From NCBI GenBank assembly GCA_938014885.1, contig CALLQI010000023.1:62001-126000 (forward strand): a DNA stretch of 64,000 nt. The letters run 5' to 3'. The stretch is from an uncultured bacterium (GTDB lineage: Bacteria; Planctomycetota; UBA8742; UBA2392). The notes under the pieces were generated by a model. It did not search any database. It saw only the letters and a list, made by a program, of their open reading frames with translations, and was not told where the DNA came from. The position numbers and the translations under genes were made by a program. Positions 8,417-18,422 of the stretch are shown here, in pieces. Positions within the stretch are counted from its first letter, which is position 1. Each line of letters starts with the position of its first letter.

Positions 8417-8455
8417 CCGTCCTTGCGGACGGCTCGTGCGTTCAGGCGACGCACG
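8417..8455 (+). promoter_or_regulatory. two hairpins in the rpsD leader
   Basis: CCGTCC-TTGC-GGACGG (8417-8432) and CGTGCGT / ACGCACG (8435-8441 and 8449-8455) lie 55-93 bases before the rpsD start. S4 is a known autoregulator in other bacteria, so a translational control element is plausible but unproven. Confidence 0.4.
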
Positions 8456-8509
8456 ACACCCGGCGCAGTGTTTGCGCCAAGGTGGCCGAGCCATTGACCT
8501 GGAGCAAAC

Positions 8510-9118
8510 ATGGGTCGTTACACCGGGGCAAAGCACCGCGTATCGCGCCGCTTTGCTGAGAACCTGTGGGGCACCAAGAAGTCGCCCCTCGCCACCAAGC
8601 CGTACAAGCCCGGCCAGCACGGGCGCGACGGCCGCCGCGGCAAGATGTCCAACTACAACCGAGGCATGCTGGAAAAGCAGAAGCTGAAGTTGTTCTACCA
8701 GGTGCGCGAGCGCCAGTTCCGCCGCTACTACGCCGAGGCGCTGCGTCTGCCCGGCAACACCGGCGAAACCATGATGCAGATGCTGGAACGTCGCCTCGAC
8801 AACATCGTGTACCGGTTGGGCTTCGCGCCGACGAACCGTTCGGCCCGACAGCTTGTGGCTCACGGCCACATCGAAGTGAATGGCAAGAAGGTTGACCGCG
8901 CAAGCTTTCTGGTCGATGTCGGCGACAAGGTCGCCGTGCGCCAGGGCAGCAAGGCCCACCTGCAAGTACAGGAAGCCATCTCGGCCAAGCCCGACGTGGT
9001 CAGCTACCTTCGCGCCGATCACGAAAAGATCGAGGGCGAACTGCTGCAGATTCCGCGCCGCAAGGACATTCCGGTCATCGCCAACGAGCGACTGGTCATC
9101 GAATTCCTCGGTCGCTAA
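8510..9118 (+). CDS. rpsD: 30S ribosomal protein S4
   Basis: 202-residue S4, a primary binder of 16S rRNA that organises the 5' domain of the small subunit. Start and body are typical (MGRYTGAKHRVSRRFAENLW; LERRLDNIVYRLGFA). The S4 RNA-binding domain follows (RSARQLVAHGHIEVNGKKV). The zinc-binding Cys residues of some S4 proteins are absent, so this is the zinc-free form. GGAG lies 7 nt before the ATG. It is not in an alpha operon: no rpsK, rpsM, rpoA or rplQ is adjacent, and it has its own terminator, so it is a solitary gene. Confidence 0.97.
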   Translation: MGRYTGAKHRVSRRFAENLWGTKKSPLATKPYKPGQHGRDGRRGKMSNYNRGMLEKQKLKLFYQVRERQFRRYYAEALRLPGNTGETMMQMLERRLDNIVYRLGFAPTNRSARQLVAHGHIEVNGKKVDRASFLVDVGDKVAVRQGSKAHLQVQEAISAKPDVVSYLRADHEKIEGELLQIPRRKDIPVIANERLVIEFLGR

Positions 9119-9133
9119 GGCCTCACGAATCCA

Positions 9134-9165
9134 CAACGCCGGGCCCATGGCCCGGCGTTGTTCGT
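9134..9165 (+). terminator. rpsD terminator
   Basis: CAACGCCGGGCC-CAT-GGCCCGGCGTTG (9134-9160) followed by TTCGTTCG, 15 bases after the rpsD stop. Confidence 0.8.
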
Positions 9166-9182
9166 TCGTGGTGGGAGTGGGA

Positions 9183-9316
9183 AGTTGCCGGTTGTCAGTT
9201 GTCGGTTGTCGGGGCCGGCAGTGTTCGTCCGCAGCGAATAATGCTGGGCGGCCCATGACATCGCTGTCGACTGACAACCCAAGACTGACAGCTGACCACT
9301 CCCGACCGACAACTCC
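9183..9316. repeat. GTTGTCGGTTGTC repeats with downstream inverted copies
   Basis: Direct units at 9183-9214 (GTTGTCAGTTGTCGGTTGTC) face inverted units at 9269-9316 (CTGACAACCC, GACTGACAGCTGACC, CCGACCGACAAC). The spacer is about 55 bases. A second, smaller pair of the same family is at 49336-49453. No coding potential. Confidence 0.7.
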
Positions 9317-9399
9317 ACGCGGAATGAACCGATTTCGGAATTATCCGTTTGATGTGGTACTATCCCTCTGCGTAGCAAACTCGGGGCCCTGGCACTGGC

Positions 9400-9966
9400 A
9401 TGAACCAGCCTGTCGGCCTGTCGGATGAAGAACTCGTCCAGCGCGTCCTGCGCGGCGAAGGTCATTTCTTTGAACATGTCGTCAAGCGCTACGAACGCCT
9501 CGTGTACGGCTTCATGCTGCGCAAGATTTCGGACACCGGCATCGCCCAGGACCTTGCCCAGGAAACCTTCCTGATCGGCTTCGAGAACCTCGCCCGGCTC
9601 AAAGACCAGCCCCGCCTGAAGTCCTGGCTCATGGGCATCGCCGGCAACCTCGTACGCGACCACTACAAACGCCGCAAGATGGCCGGCATGCCCGAAGGCT
9701 ACGAGGCCGAACTGGTCGGCATGGACCCGCTGCAAACGGTAGAACAGCAGGAACGCCACGAAGTGCTGTACAAGGCGCTGCAAGAGTTGTCCGAGCGCTA
9801 TCGGGCCGTGCTTGTGAAGCGCTACCTGGAAGGGCTCGATTACCCGCAGATTGCGGAGGACCTGGGCCTGTCGATCGGTGCCGTGGAAGTCTGCATGCAC
9901 CGGGCACGAAAGGCGCTAGCCCAAGCCATGAAAGAGTTTATGCCGGATGCCGAGCTGGATGTGTGA
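9400..9966 (+). CDS. RNA polymerase sigma factor, ECF (sigma-70) family
   Basis: 188 residues with region 2 (about 10-95: LVYGFMLRKISDTGIAQDLA then QETFLIGFENLARL) and region 4 (about 115-180: ALQELSERYRAVLVKRYLEG then IAEDLGLSIGAVEVCMHRAR). It directs core RNA polymerase to a small stress regulon. The start ATG follows a 280-base intergenic region. The next gene encodes a FecR-domain membrane protein 104 bases downstream, the standard sigma/anti-sigma pairing. Target promoters are not evident in the window. Confidence 0.92.
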   Translation: MNQPVGLSDEELVQRVLRGEGHFFEHVVKRYERLVYGFMLRKISDTGIAQDLAQETFLIGFENLARLKDQPRLKSWLMGIAGNLVRDHYKRRKMAGMPEGYEAELVGMDPLQTVEQQERHEVLYKALQELSERYRAVLVKRYLEGLDYPQIAEDLGLSIGAVEVCMHRARKALAQAMKEFMPDAELDV

Positions 9967-10069
9967 GCCTTATACGACGTGCGTTTATTCACACGATTTA
10001 TTTTCCCCCGAAGTTGTAAGCGCAGCCACGTTGCCGCTACCTATGTACAGGATGGAAGGTCCTGAAGCC

Positions 10070-11935
10070 ATGAGCCGCGAACGGGTTGAACTTCTGATGA
10101 ACCGCGCCATTGACGGCGCACTCAGCGATGAGGATCGCGAGCATCTGGCTCGTGCCCTCAACGCCGACCCGTTGCTGCGTTCCGAATACGAAGAGTTGCA
10201 GACCACGAACGCCAGCTTGGAGTCGATGTTCCGGCAGGTTGCGCTGCCTCTCGACTTTTCCAGCCGCGTGATGCGCCGTGTCCGCGACGACATCCAGGAC
10301 GGGCGCGTACCCGCTGACATGCGTGCGGATTCTGTGCGGCTGGACCCGGTATCAGCGCGTTCGTCGCGTCTCCCACTTTCAGAAGCGCGCCAGGGCGCGC
10401 GCCAGGTGCGGATGCGCAGTGCTCAGCGCAAGGTGCGCATCTATGCCACCGTGGCCACAATCAGCGCGGCAGCCGCATTGCTGCTGGCGCTTGGTGTGAT
10501 GACGAATTTCTTCTCGCGCACGGCGCCGAACACAGGCGCGCCGCGGGAAAGCACTTTGGCGGAAGATCGCGGGGGTGTTCCTCGCACGGAAGGGGACAAC
10601 CGCACCGACCCTTCCAGGTCCACGCCAAAAGGGGGGGAGGCTCCCAAGCCGAACGGCGAAGGAGCCTCCCATGCATCTTCACGTGACTCAATTGGGTCCG
10701 GCGCTGGGCCAGACAATGAATCTCTGCCCCCGATTGTACCCGACGAAAGTGATAAAGGCAATTCCGGAATCACTGAGAAACCAGATTCTTCTAATCCCGG
10801 CGCAGGTAATGGCGCTGATTCCGGTGCAAATACCCCGGAACAGCCGCAGCCTGAGAACCCCGGCACGCCCATCGATCCTGACCCGCTGCCGCCCTCAAGC
10901 CCTGAGATCGACAACGGCAAGCCTGATCCGACCGACGACCGCAAGACCACCGGCACCGCGCCCGTCAGCCCCGAGCGTGTGAAGTTCGGCCGCATGATGG
11001 TGCTGTCCGGTAAGGCCGAAGTGGAAGGCACCGACGGCAAGTGGACACTGCTTGCGGACGACAGCGAAGTCCACAGTGGCAGCCGCATGCGTATGAATGT
11101 CAACGGCTTGGCACTGATCCAGACAGAGAACGGCAATGTAGCGCTCGGCAAGGGCGCACGCGTACGCCTCGCGGATGCTGCCACGGTATCTGTGGAAGAA
11201 GGCAACATCACCTTGGAACGTGGCGAACGCGGCCAGCACAGCGGCAACGCGCTTGTGGCGATCCTGGATGAGTACCGCTTTGACCTGCACAGCGGCTTCG
11301 GCGTGGTTGCACGCAAGAAGCAAGGCTTTGAGATTCACATGGTGCTGGGCACCGGCCAGGTTTCGCACAACCTGCTGGGCACGATGGCGATGGCAGCCGG
11401 CACCGAGTTCGAGACAACATTTGCCGCGAAGTCGATGAAAGAGCCCAGGCAGGCCCCGCAGCAACTTCCCGATTGGTGCGGCGATTCGCGCGCCATTGCG
11501 GTACTGGCCAAGCTTGAGTCAGACCTGACGGCCCGCGAGTTCAACTCGCGTGAACGCCGCGACCTTGACCGCAACCTGCGCTCGGCCCTTGAGCGTCTGC
11601 TGGCGCACGCGGTATCTGCCGAGGCGGTTGTATCAGCACTTCAGTACGCGATTGCCAACCGCAAGCTCAGCGGCTCGGACCTGGTCAAGGTGGTCAAGGA
11701 ACTCGAGACTGCGATGGCTGAAGCTACCGACATTGCACCCGATGCCATCTGCGGCTTCGCCGGCCGCGCGGCCCTGGTTGCCGAAAGCCAGGCTGAATGG
11801 CGCGACTTCTTCTATCGCCTGATGCGCCCGGCGGCCCCTGCCGGCGGTACATCAGGAAGCTCCAGCAGCAGCTCCAGTGGTGTTGAGAGCAGCGACAACA
11901 AACTCAGGCGGGTGGATTCGCCTTCGCGCAAGTAG
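10070..11935 (+). CDS. anti-sigma-like membrane protein with periplasmic FecR domain
   Basis: 621 residues from the ATG at 10070; an earlier ATG at 10052 is possible. Residues 1-65 form a helical anti-sigma-like cytoplasmic head (ERVELLMNRAIDGALSDEDR). One membrane helix is near 125-145 (IYATVATISAAAALLLALGV). A long Pro/Ser/Asp/Asn-rich linker (150-300) leads to a FecR-type domain at about 305-450 (RMMVLSGKAEVEGTDGKWTL; GSRMRMNVNGLALIQTENGN). A helical C-terminal part ends in a Ser-rich tail. It probably holds the ECF sigma at the membrane and releases it on an envelope signal. There is no zinc (HxxxCxxC) motif. Confidence 0.8.
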   Translation: MSRERVELLMNRAIDGALSDEDREHLARALNADPLLRSEYEELQTTNASLESMFRQVALPLDFSSRVMRRVRDDIQDGRVPADMRADSVRLDPVSARSSRLPLSEARQGARQVRMRSAQRKVRIYATVATISAAAALLLALGVMTNFFSRTAPNTGAPRESTLAEDRGGVPRTEGDNRTDPSRSTPKGGEAPKPNGEGASHASSRDSIGSGAGPDNESLPPIVPDESDKGNSGITEKPDSSNPGAGNGADSGANTPEQPQPENPGTPIDPDPLPPSSPEIDNGKPDPTDDRKTTGTAPVSPERVKFGRMMVLSGKAEVEGTDGKWTLLADDSEVHSGSRMRMNVNGLALIQTENGNVALGKGARVRLADAATVSVEEGNITLERGERGQHSGNALVAILDEYRFDLHSGFGVVARKKQGFEIHMVLGTGQVSHNLLGTMAMAAGTEFETTFAAKSMKEPRQAPQQLPDWCGDSRAIAVLAKLESDLTAREFNSRERRDLDRNLRSALERLLAHAVSAEAVVSALQYAIANRKLSGSDLVKVVKELETAMAEATDIAPDAICGFAGRAALVAESQAEWRDFFYRLMRPAAPAGGTSGSSSSSSSGVESSDNKLRRVDSPSRK

Positions 11936-12005
11936 CCGTCCCACGCGGCGCTTTGCGCCATGAATCCTCGGGCTGTTGCCCCTCCGCAGCCCAAGCCCTT
12001 GAGGA

Positions 12006-12037
12006 CGAGCCGGCCCAAAAGGCCGGCTCGGTGTTTT
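12006..12037 (+). terminator. rho-independent terminator
   Basis: CGAGCCGGCC-CAAAA-GGCCGGCTCG (12006-12030) followed by GTGTTTT; separates the sigma/FecR pair from acs. Confidence 0.8.
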
Positions 12038-12084
12038 CATACGCGCCCGCTTGTTATCGTGCGTCACTCACAAAGGACGCACCC

Positions 12085-14031
<1,947 letters not shown>

Positions 14032-14073
14032 TTTTGTTGCGCACCCCGGTGCAATGCGCTGCGGAGGTGCGCC

Positions 14074-15642
14074 ATGCAAAGATGCCTGTGGATTGCGACT
14101 GCTGTTCTGGTGCTGGCAGCTTGCGGGGGCTCCGCGCCGCCACCTCCGCCTGCGCCGCCCAAACCCAAGCCGCCCGTCCAATCGGCCGACGACCAGGCCG
14201 AAGTCGCACGGGCCAAGGCCGACAACGAAGCATTCCGCACAGCCCAGCAGGGCATCACCAACGCTGCCGACGCGGAGGCCGCCAACGCGGCGCGCGCCGG
14301 CTACAGCGGGCAGAAGCACAAGGCGGCACTTGATGTGGCGCTTGAGCGCAGGGTGCGCGAGTTCGAGTTCGCACAGATGACCGCCGCCGTGGAGGCCCTG
14401 CGCGCCACGACCACACCCTTCAAGGCCGAAGCCGCCGCCGCCGAATACACCGGCGACCGCTACCGCGACGACCTGAACCGCGCCCTCGAAGCACACATCA
14501 AGGCATTGATCGAAAAGGACCCATCGCTCGCCGGCAGCCGCACAAGAACACCCGAGCCCTCACCGGCCCCGCCAACGTCGGCGCCGCACGGCGACTACGA
14601 ACGATTGCTCGCAGAACTCGCCAAGTGCGAAACCGAAAGCGAGGCCGCCGCAACAGCCGAGAAGCACAAGGGCACGCTGAAGTCCAACGAGGTAGAGGCC
14701 GCAATCGACACCTGGCGCTGGACCAGCCCAGACGTGATCGAGCGCTATGAGATCGTCGGGAATGAGTTGTATGGACTACGCTTGCTGCCCGGTGGGCTTG
14801 CGGCAGGCGCATACCCTGGTGGCGCATTTGTCGCCCCTCGCGACCAGATGGACTTCCGCGCTAAAGGGCCAGAACACATTGAACGTACGGCGACTGGCAC
14901 TCTCGCTGCAACTAGCCCAGACGGCACGCTTGTGTTGATGCAGACTTCGAAGCATCTGGTGGCGCGGCACGTGGACTCATGGGAAGTGGCCTGGCAGATC
15001 GAACACCAGACCGCGGTGGCCCACTCCTACTTCTCGCCCGACGGCAAGTCGCTGGCAGTACTGACCTGGCAAACGGGACTGCTGAGATTGCTGAGCCCAA
15101 AGACTGGCGAGGTACTGCGAGTGCTCGATAAGGAGGTGCTGCAGGTTTCAGCGATGCAATACTCCGCGGACAGCAAACGCCTGCTCGTGGCAGGAGCAGG
15201 CATTTTCCGCGTGTACGACATAGACGATGGAACGCTCCTACATCACTACAAGCACAGCGGTGCGAACCTGATGAACATGGTCTGGAGCCCAGACGAAAAA
15301 CAAGTGATGGGAAATGCCGCGCGCGGCCGTGCCAATGTCATCCGCGTGATAGATATTGAGTCCGGAAATGAAGTGTGCTCGCTGAGTGTGGGACAACAAC
15401 CGCAGTCGATGATCTTTCTTGGTTCCGGACAACTAGCGTTGGTGCAAATTGGCTCGTACCTGAATCTGGTAGACCTGCGACTGCGGAAGACGCTAGTGCA
15501 GCACAAGGTGGAAGGCGGAAAGTGTCGTGCGGCCCTAGACTACACAGGCCGGACGTTCTTCGTCGTCAGCGAAGCCAAGCGCGTAGAAGGCCACCCCCCC
15601 ACGTACCGTTGCGAAGTGGTGGTCTATGGTCGCAGGCCGTGA
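14074..15642 (+). CDS. lipoprotein with C-terminal WD40-like beta-propeller
   Basis: 522 residues. A lipoprotein signal ends in VLVLAACGG (Cys about 17), followed by a proline-rich stretch. Residues 40-230 are helical with repeated 'TEAANAARAGYSGQKHKAAL'-like units (AEVARAKADNEAF, AEAAAAEYTGDRYRDDL, AATAEKHKGTLKS). Residues 280-510 carry WD40/YVTN-like propeller blades (TSPDGTLVLMQTSKHLVA; SYFSPDGKSLAVLTW; WSPDEKQVMGNAARGRANVI). RBS GGAGG is 6 nt before the ATG. Likely an envelope scaffold; ligand unknown. It is convergent with the LOG gene, ending 2 bases from it. Confidence 0.8.
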   Translation: MQRCLWIATAVLVLAACGGSAPPPPPAPPKPKPPVQSADDQAEVARAKADNEAFRTAQQGITNAADAEAANAARAGYSGQKHKAALDVALERRVREFEFAQMTAAVEALRATTTPFKAEAAAAEYTGDRYRDDLNRALEAHIKALIEKDPSLAGSRTRTPEPSPAPPTSAPHGDYERLLAELAKCETESEAAATAEKHKGTLKSNEVEAAIDTWRWTSPDVIERYEIVGNELYGLRLLPGGLAAGAYPGGAFVAPRDQMDFRAKGPEHIERTATGTLAATSPDGTLVLMQTSKHLVARHVDSWEVAWQIEHQTAVAHSYFSPDGKSLAVLTWQTGLLRLLSPKTGEVLRVLDKEVLQVSAMQYSADSKRLLVAGAGIFRVYDIDDGTLLHHYKHSGANLMNMVWSPDEKQVMGNAARGRANVIRVIDIESGNEVCSLSVGQQPQSMIFLGSGQLALVQIGSYLNLVDLRLRKTLVQHKVEGGKCRAALDYTGRTFFVVSEAKRVEGHPPTYRCEVVVYGRRP

Positions 15643-15643
15643 G

Positions 15644-16426
15644 TTAGCGTTCCAGCAGCCACCAGCGGGGCTTGCGGGGTTTGGCGTATTTTAAGCCGAA
15701 CTGGGCTATCGCCGCGTCCTTGATGTACTTCGTGGCCTCGGCCGGGTCGTCGGTCACGAAGATGCGTCGCACGTCGTGTTCGCTGATGGTGCCCTCGCGC
15801 ACCATCGTGTCCTGCAGGAAGTCCAGCAGTGGCTGCCAGAACGTGCGGCCCATCAGCACCAGCGGGAAGTTCGCGATCTTCGCGGTCTGGATCAGCGTGG
15901 CAGTTTCAAAAATCTCGTCCAGCGTCCCAAACCCGCCCGGTGCGGCGATGAAAGCGTAGCTGTACTTCACCAGCATCAACTTGCGTACGAAGAAGTACCG
16001 GAACTCGAGGAAGCGATCCAAGTACGGATTGGGCTTTTGCTCGTGTGGCAGGATGATGTTGCAGCCCACGCTGCGCGCGCCCACCTCGCGGGCGCCGCGG
16101 TTCGCGGCCTCCATGATGCCGGGCCCGCCGCCGGTCATCACCGTGAAGCCGGCCTTGCCAAGCTCAGCCCCGGTCGCCTGGGCCAGCTGGTAGTACGGGT
16201 GCGATTCCGGAAAGCGCGCACTTCCGAACACGGTCACGCACGGCCCGACAAAGTGCAATGATCGAAATCCGCGCATCAGCTCAATGAAAATGCGCACCGC
16301 CCGCGCGAGTTCACTGCCACGGCCCGTTGGCCCCTGCAGGAACTGGCGCTCAGTCGGGTCGGACGTGCCTTTGCCCCAGGGCGCGCCGCCCTGCTCAGTG
16401 TCGTGGAATTGCGGGTTCTCGGGCAT
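15644..16426 (-). CDS. LOG family protein (TIGR00730 type, Rossmann fold)
   Basis: 260 residues from the ATG at 16426 (MPENPQFHD); an extension to 16507 is unsupported. Family motifs are clear: GGGPGIMEAANRGA and the PGGFGTLDEIFE active-site signature. LOG proteins hydrolyse nucleoside 5'-monophosphates to free base and ribose 5-phosphate (first known as cytokinin-activating enzymes; some were misnamed lysine decarboxylases). Here a role in nucleotide salvage is the safest guess. It is divergent from the first TPR gene, with about 100 bases between start codons. Confidence 0.9.
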   Translation of the reverse strand: MPENPQFHDTEQGGAPWGKGTSDPTERQFLQGPTGRGSELARAVRIFIELMRGFRSLHFVGPCVTVFGSARFPESHPYYQLAQATGAELGKAGFTVMTGGGPGIMEAANRGAREVGARSVGCNIILPHEQKPNPYLDRFLEFRYFFVRKLMLVKYSYAFIAAPGGFGTLDEIFETATLIQTAKIANFPLVLMGRTFWQPLLDFLQDTMVREGTISEHDVRRIFVTDDPAEATKYIKDAAIAQFGLKYAKPRKPRWWLLER

Positions 16427-16526
16427 CGGTGCAGTTTGGCGCGCCGGGTTCGCGTTGCAAGTGAGGCGTGGGCTTGGAATCGCCAATTCAACCCCAACCC
16501 ATGACACGATTCACTACAATGCGCCC

Positions 16527-18026
16527 ATGCGCGCTGAGCTTGTCTACCTGTTTCGGCATGCGTTGCTGCGCGACGCGGCGTACCAGCTGCAACCGCCGGA
16601 GGCCCGCGCGGTACTGCATGAATGCGCGTTACGTTCCATGGAACACGTCGCCGACGGACGCAACGCAATGCTCGACCAGTTCGCAGCCGAACTGGCCGCA
16701 CACGCCCGTGAAGCGCGCGAAAACGCCGCAAACCCGCGTCCCGACCTGACCCGCGCCGAGCTTGCCTACCTGCAACGCGCCGCCGACCGCGCCCGCGACG
16801 ACTACCGCCATGCCGACGCCGCCCGCCACTACGCCGCCATTGCGGAGCATCCGGCATCCGGCCAGTTGCAGGCCCACAGCGCGCGCGTGGAACATGGGCG
16901 GGTGCTGCGCTTCAGCGGCAACCCGGAAGCCGCCGTGCGCGTCCTGACAAGGGCAGCCGCGCTTGCCCGTGAGGCCGGCATGCCGCGCGAAGCGGCCGAA
17001 GCTCTGGGCTCGCTCAGCAGCGTGTTGGCGATGACCGGGCGAGTGGACGACGCGCTGGCCGCCCAGCACGAATCCACGGCATACGCGCGCCAGTTGCACG
17101 ATGCGCAGGCAATCGCGGCTGCACTGTCAAATCATGCGGGGCTGTGCCTGCTGACAGGACGGCGCGAGGAAGCACTGGAGCTGATGCGCCAAAGCCTCGA
17201 GGTTCACCCCGGCCGCACGCCGCAAGAGGCGCTGAAACGCCGCGCCACGATGGCATTCTGCCTGCTTGAGCTGGGGCGTACCGCGGAGGCCGAGCCGCTG
17301 CTGCGAGAAGCGCTGCAGGTCTATGAGCAGGCCGGCAACCTGCGCGCCGTGGCCGAAGTGTTGTCACACCTGGCGCACCTGAACGACCAGACGGGCCGCG
17401 GCAACGAAGCCGAGGCGCTGATTCGCAGGGCGCTTGAACTCAAGCAAAAGCTTGGTGATCGCTACGGCGAGGGCATCGCGCTGAGTGCGCTTGGCGGCAT
17501 CCAGTCGCGACTGGGCCGAAGTGCTGAGGCCGCGGCAACGATCCGGGCTGCATTGCAGATCCACCGCGAAACCGGCAACCGCCGCAGCGAAGGCATCGCG
17601 ATGTCGAACCTTGCCTCGGTGCTGAATGACATGGGCGAGACCGCGCAGTCTTTGCAGTTGTTCGAGGCCGCGCTGGCGATCCATCGGCAAGTGCGCAACC
17701 GCGTGTCGGAGGGCGTGGCACTGGGCAACATCGCGGCGCAGCACCTCGCGGCGGGCAAGCTGAACGAGAGTCGCGAGACTTACGCCCAGGCGCTTGCGAT
17801 CCACCGCGCAACAGGCAGCGTGAGGCATGAGGCAGCCACCAGCGGCGACTATGCGGTGTGCCTGCTGGCGCTGGGACGCCGCGACGAGGCGGCCGCGCTG
17901 TGGGCCGAATCCATCACGCGGCTCGCCGCAATGAAAGACGAAGTCTCGTTGCGTGCGCGCCTGGCGCTGATGTCGGAGACTTGCCGCAGGCTGGGACTTC
18001 CAGAACTCGAGACCCCTACAGTTTGA
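16527..18026 (+). CDS. TPR-repeat protein, paralogue A
   Basis: 499 residues from the ATG at 16527. The first 40 residues (MRAELVYLFRHALLRDAAYQ) resemble the short helical segment that follows the ATPase module in large AAA/NB-ARC regulators ('FRHALTREAAY'-type), but no ATPase is present. From about residue 75 onward there are ten or more tetratricopeptide repeats (EALGSLSSVLAMTGRVDDAL; ALGGIQSRLGRSAEAAATIR). Probably a cytosolic protein-interaction scaffold. A paralogue with the same N-terminus lies at 18423, with a YCII gene on the opposite strand between them. Confidence 0.82.
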   Translation: MRAELVYLFRHALLRDAAYQLQPPEARAVLHECALRSMEHVADGRNAMLDQFAAELAAHAREARENAANPRPDLTRAELAYLQRAADRARDDYRHADAARHYAAIAEHPASGQLQAHSARVEHGRVLRFSGNPEAAVRVLTRAAALAREAGMPREAAEALGSLSSVLAMTGRVDDALAAQHESTAYARQLHDAQAIAAALSNHAGLCLLTGRREEALELMRQSLEVHPGRTPQEALKRRATMAFCLLELGRTAEAEPLLREALQVYEQAGNLRAVAEVLSHLAHLNDQTGRGNEAEALIRRALELKQKLGDRYGEGIALSALGGIQSRLGRSAEAAATIRAALQIHRETGNRRSEGIAMSNLASVLNDMGETAQSLQLFEAALAIHRQVRNRVSEGVALGNIAAQHLAAGKLNESRETYAQALAIHRATGSVRHEAATSGDYAVCLLALGRRDEAAALWAESITRLAAMKDEVSLRARLALMSETCRRLGLPELETPTV

Positions 18027-18309
18027 TCGCGGGGTTGTCCCCCACCACCGTGTTCCAGCGACGCACTGCCCATGCGCGCACCAGCCCGTTGGCCACATAC
18101 GGATCAGACTTCGCGAAGCTTTCCGCGGCCTGCGGCGTGTCGCCCTTGAAGAACAGCACCGCGCGGTCGGCCGGTTCATCCAGCGCGCCCCCCAGCACCA
18201 ACTCGCCCCGCGCGTGCGCGTCGCGTGCCAGTTGCAGGTGCTGCGCCCGGAAGTCGCCTCGGCGCATCAGGTAGTCGTCAGCCAGTTCATAAATCAGCAA
18301 GTAGTGCAT
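18016..18309 (-). CDS. YCII-domain protein
   Basis: 97 residues from the ATG at 18309. MHYLLIYELADDYL at the start, an internal DAHARGELVLGGALDEPADR and the FAKSDPYVANGLVRAWAVR segment match YciI-like proteins, a ferredoxin-like fold with a conserved His-Asp pair (Asp in SDPY). Function is not established for most members. Its stop overlaps the end of the first TPR gene by 11 bases (convergent), and its start faces the second TPR gene. Confidence 0.85.
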   Translation of the reverse strand: MHYLLIYELADDYLMRRGDFRAQHLQLARDAHARGELVLGGALDEPADRAVLFFKGDTPQAAESFAKSDPYVANGLVRAWAVRRWNTVVGDNPAIKL

Positions 18310-18422
18310 GGCGGGCCTTCGATGTGTGGAAGCGCTGAACATAGCGCGGAGTGTTTCCGGCCGCAGCGCGAAATCCGGAATCCACAGCCGCCTGCCTGCA
18401 ATCCGTGGGCTACAATCGCCCC

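Larger units (their letters stand above)
7854..8509. other. long intergenic region: degenerate repeats, structured segment, rpsD leader hairpins
   Basis: 656 bases without a credible gene, between divergent genes. 7898-7996 and 8021-8054 hold degenerate repeats; 8110-8400 is rich in stable hairpins; 8417-8455 has two hairpins directly before rpsD. Each is listed separately. Confidence 0.7.

Noticed and set aside
8015..9277. 420-codon open frame antisense to rpsD
   Set aside because: Shadow frame caused by high GC; the translation is Arg/Ala-rich without domain signal and covers repeats and a terminator.
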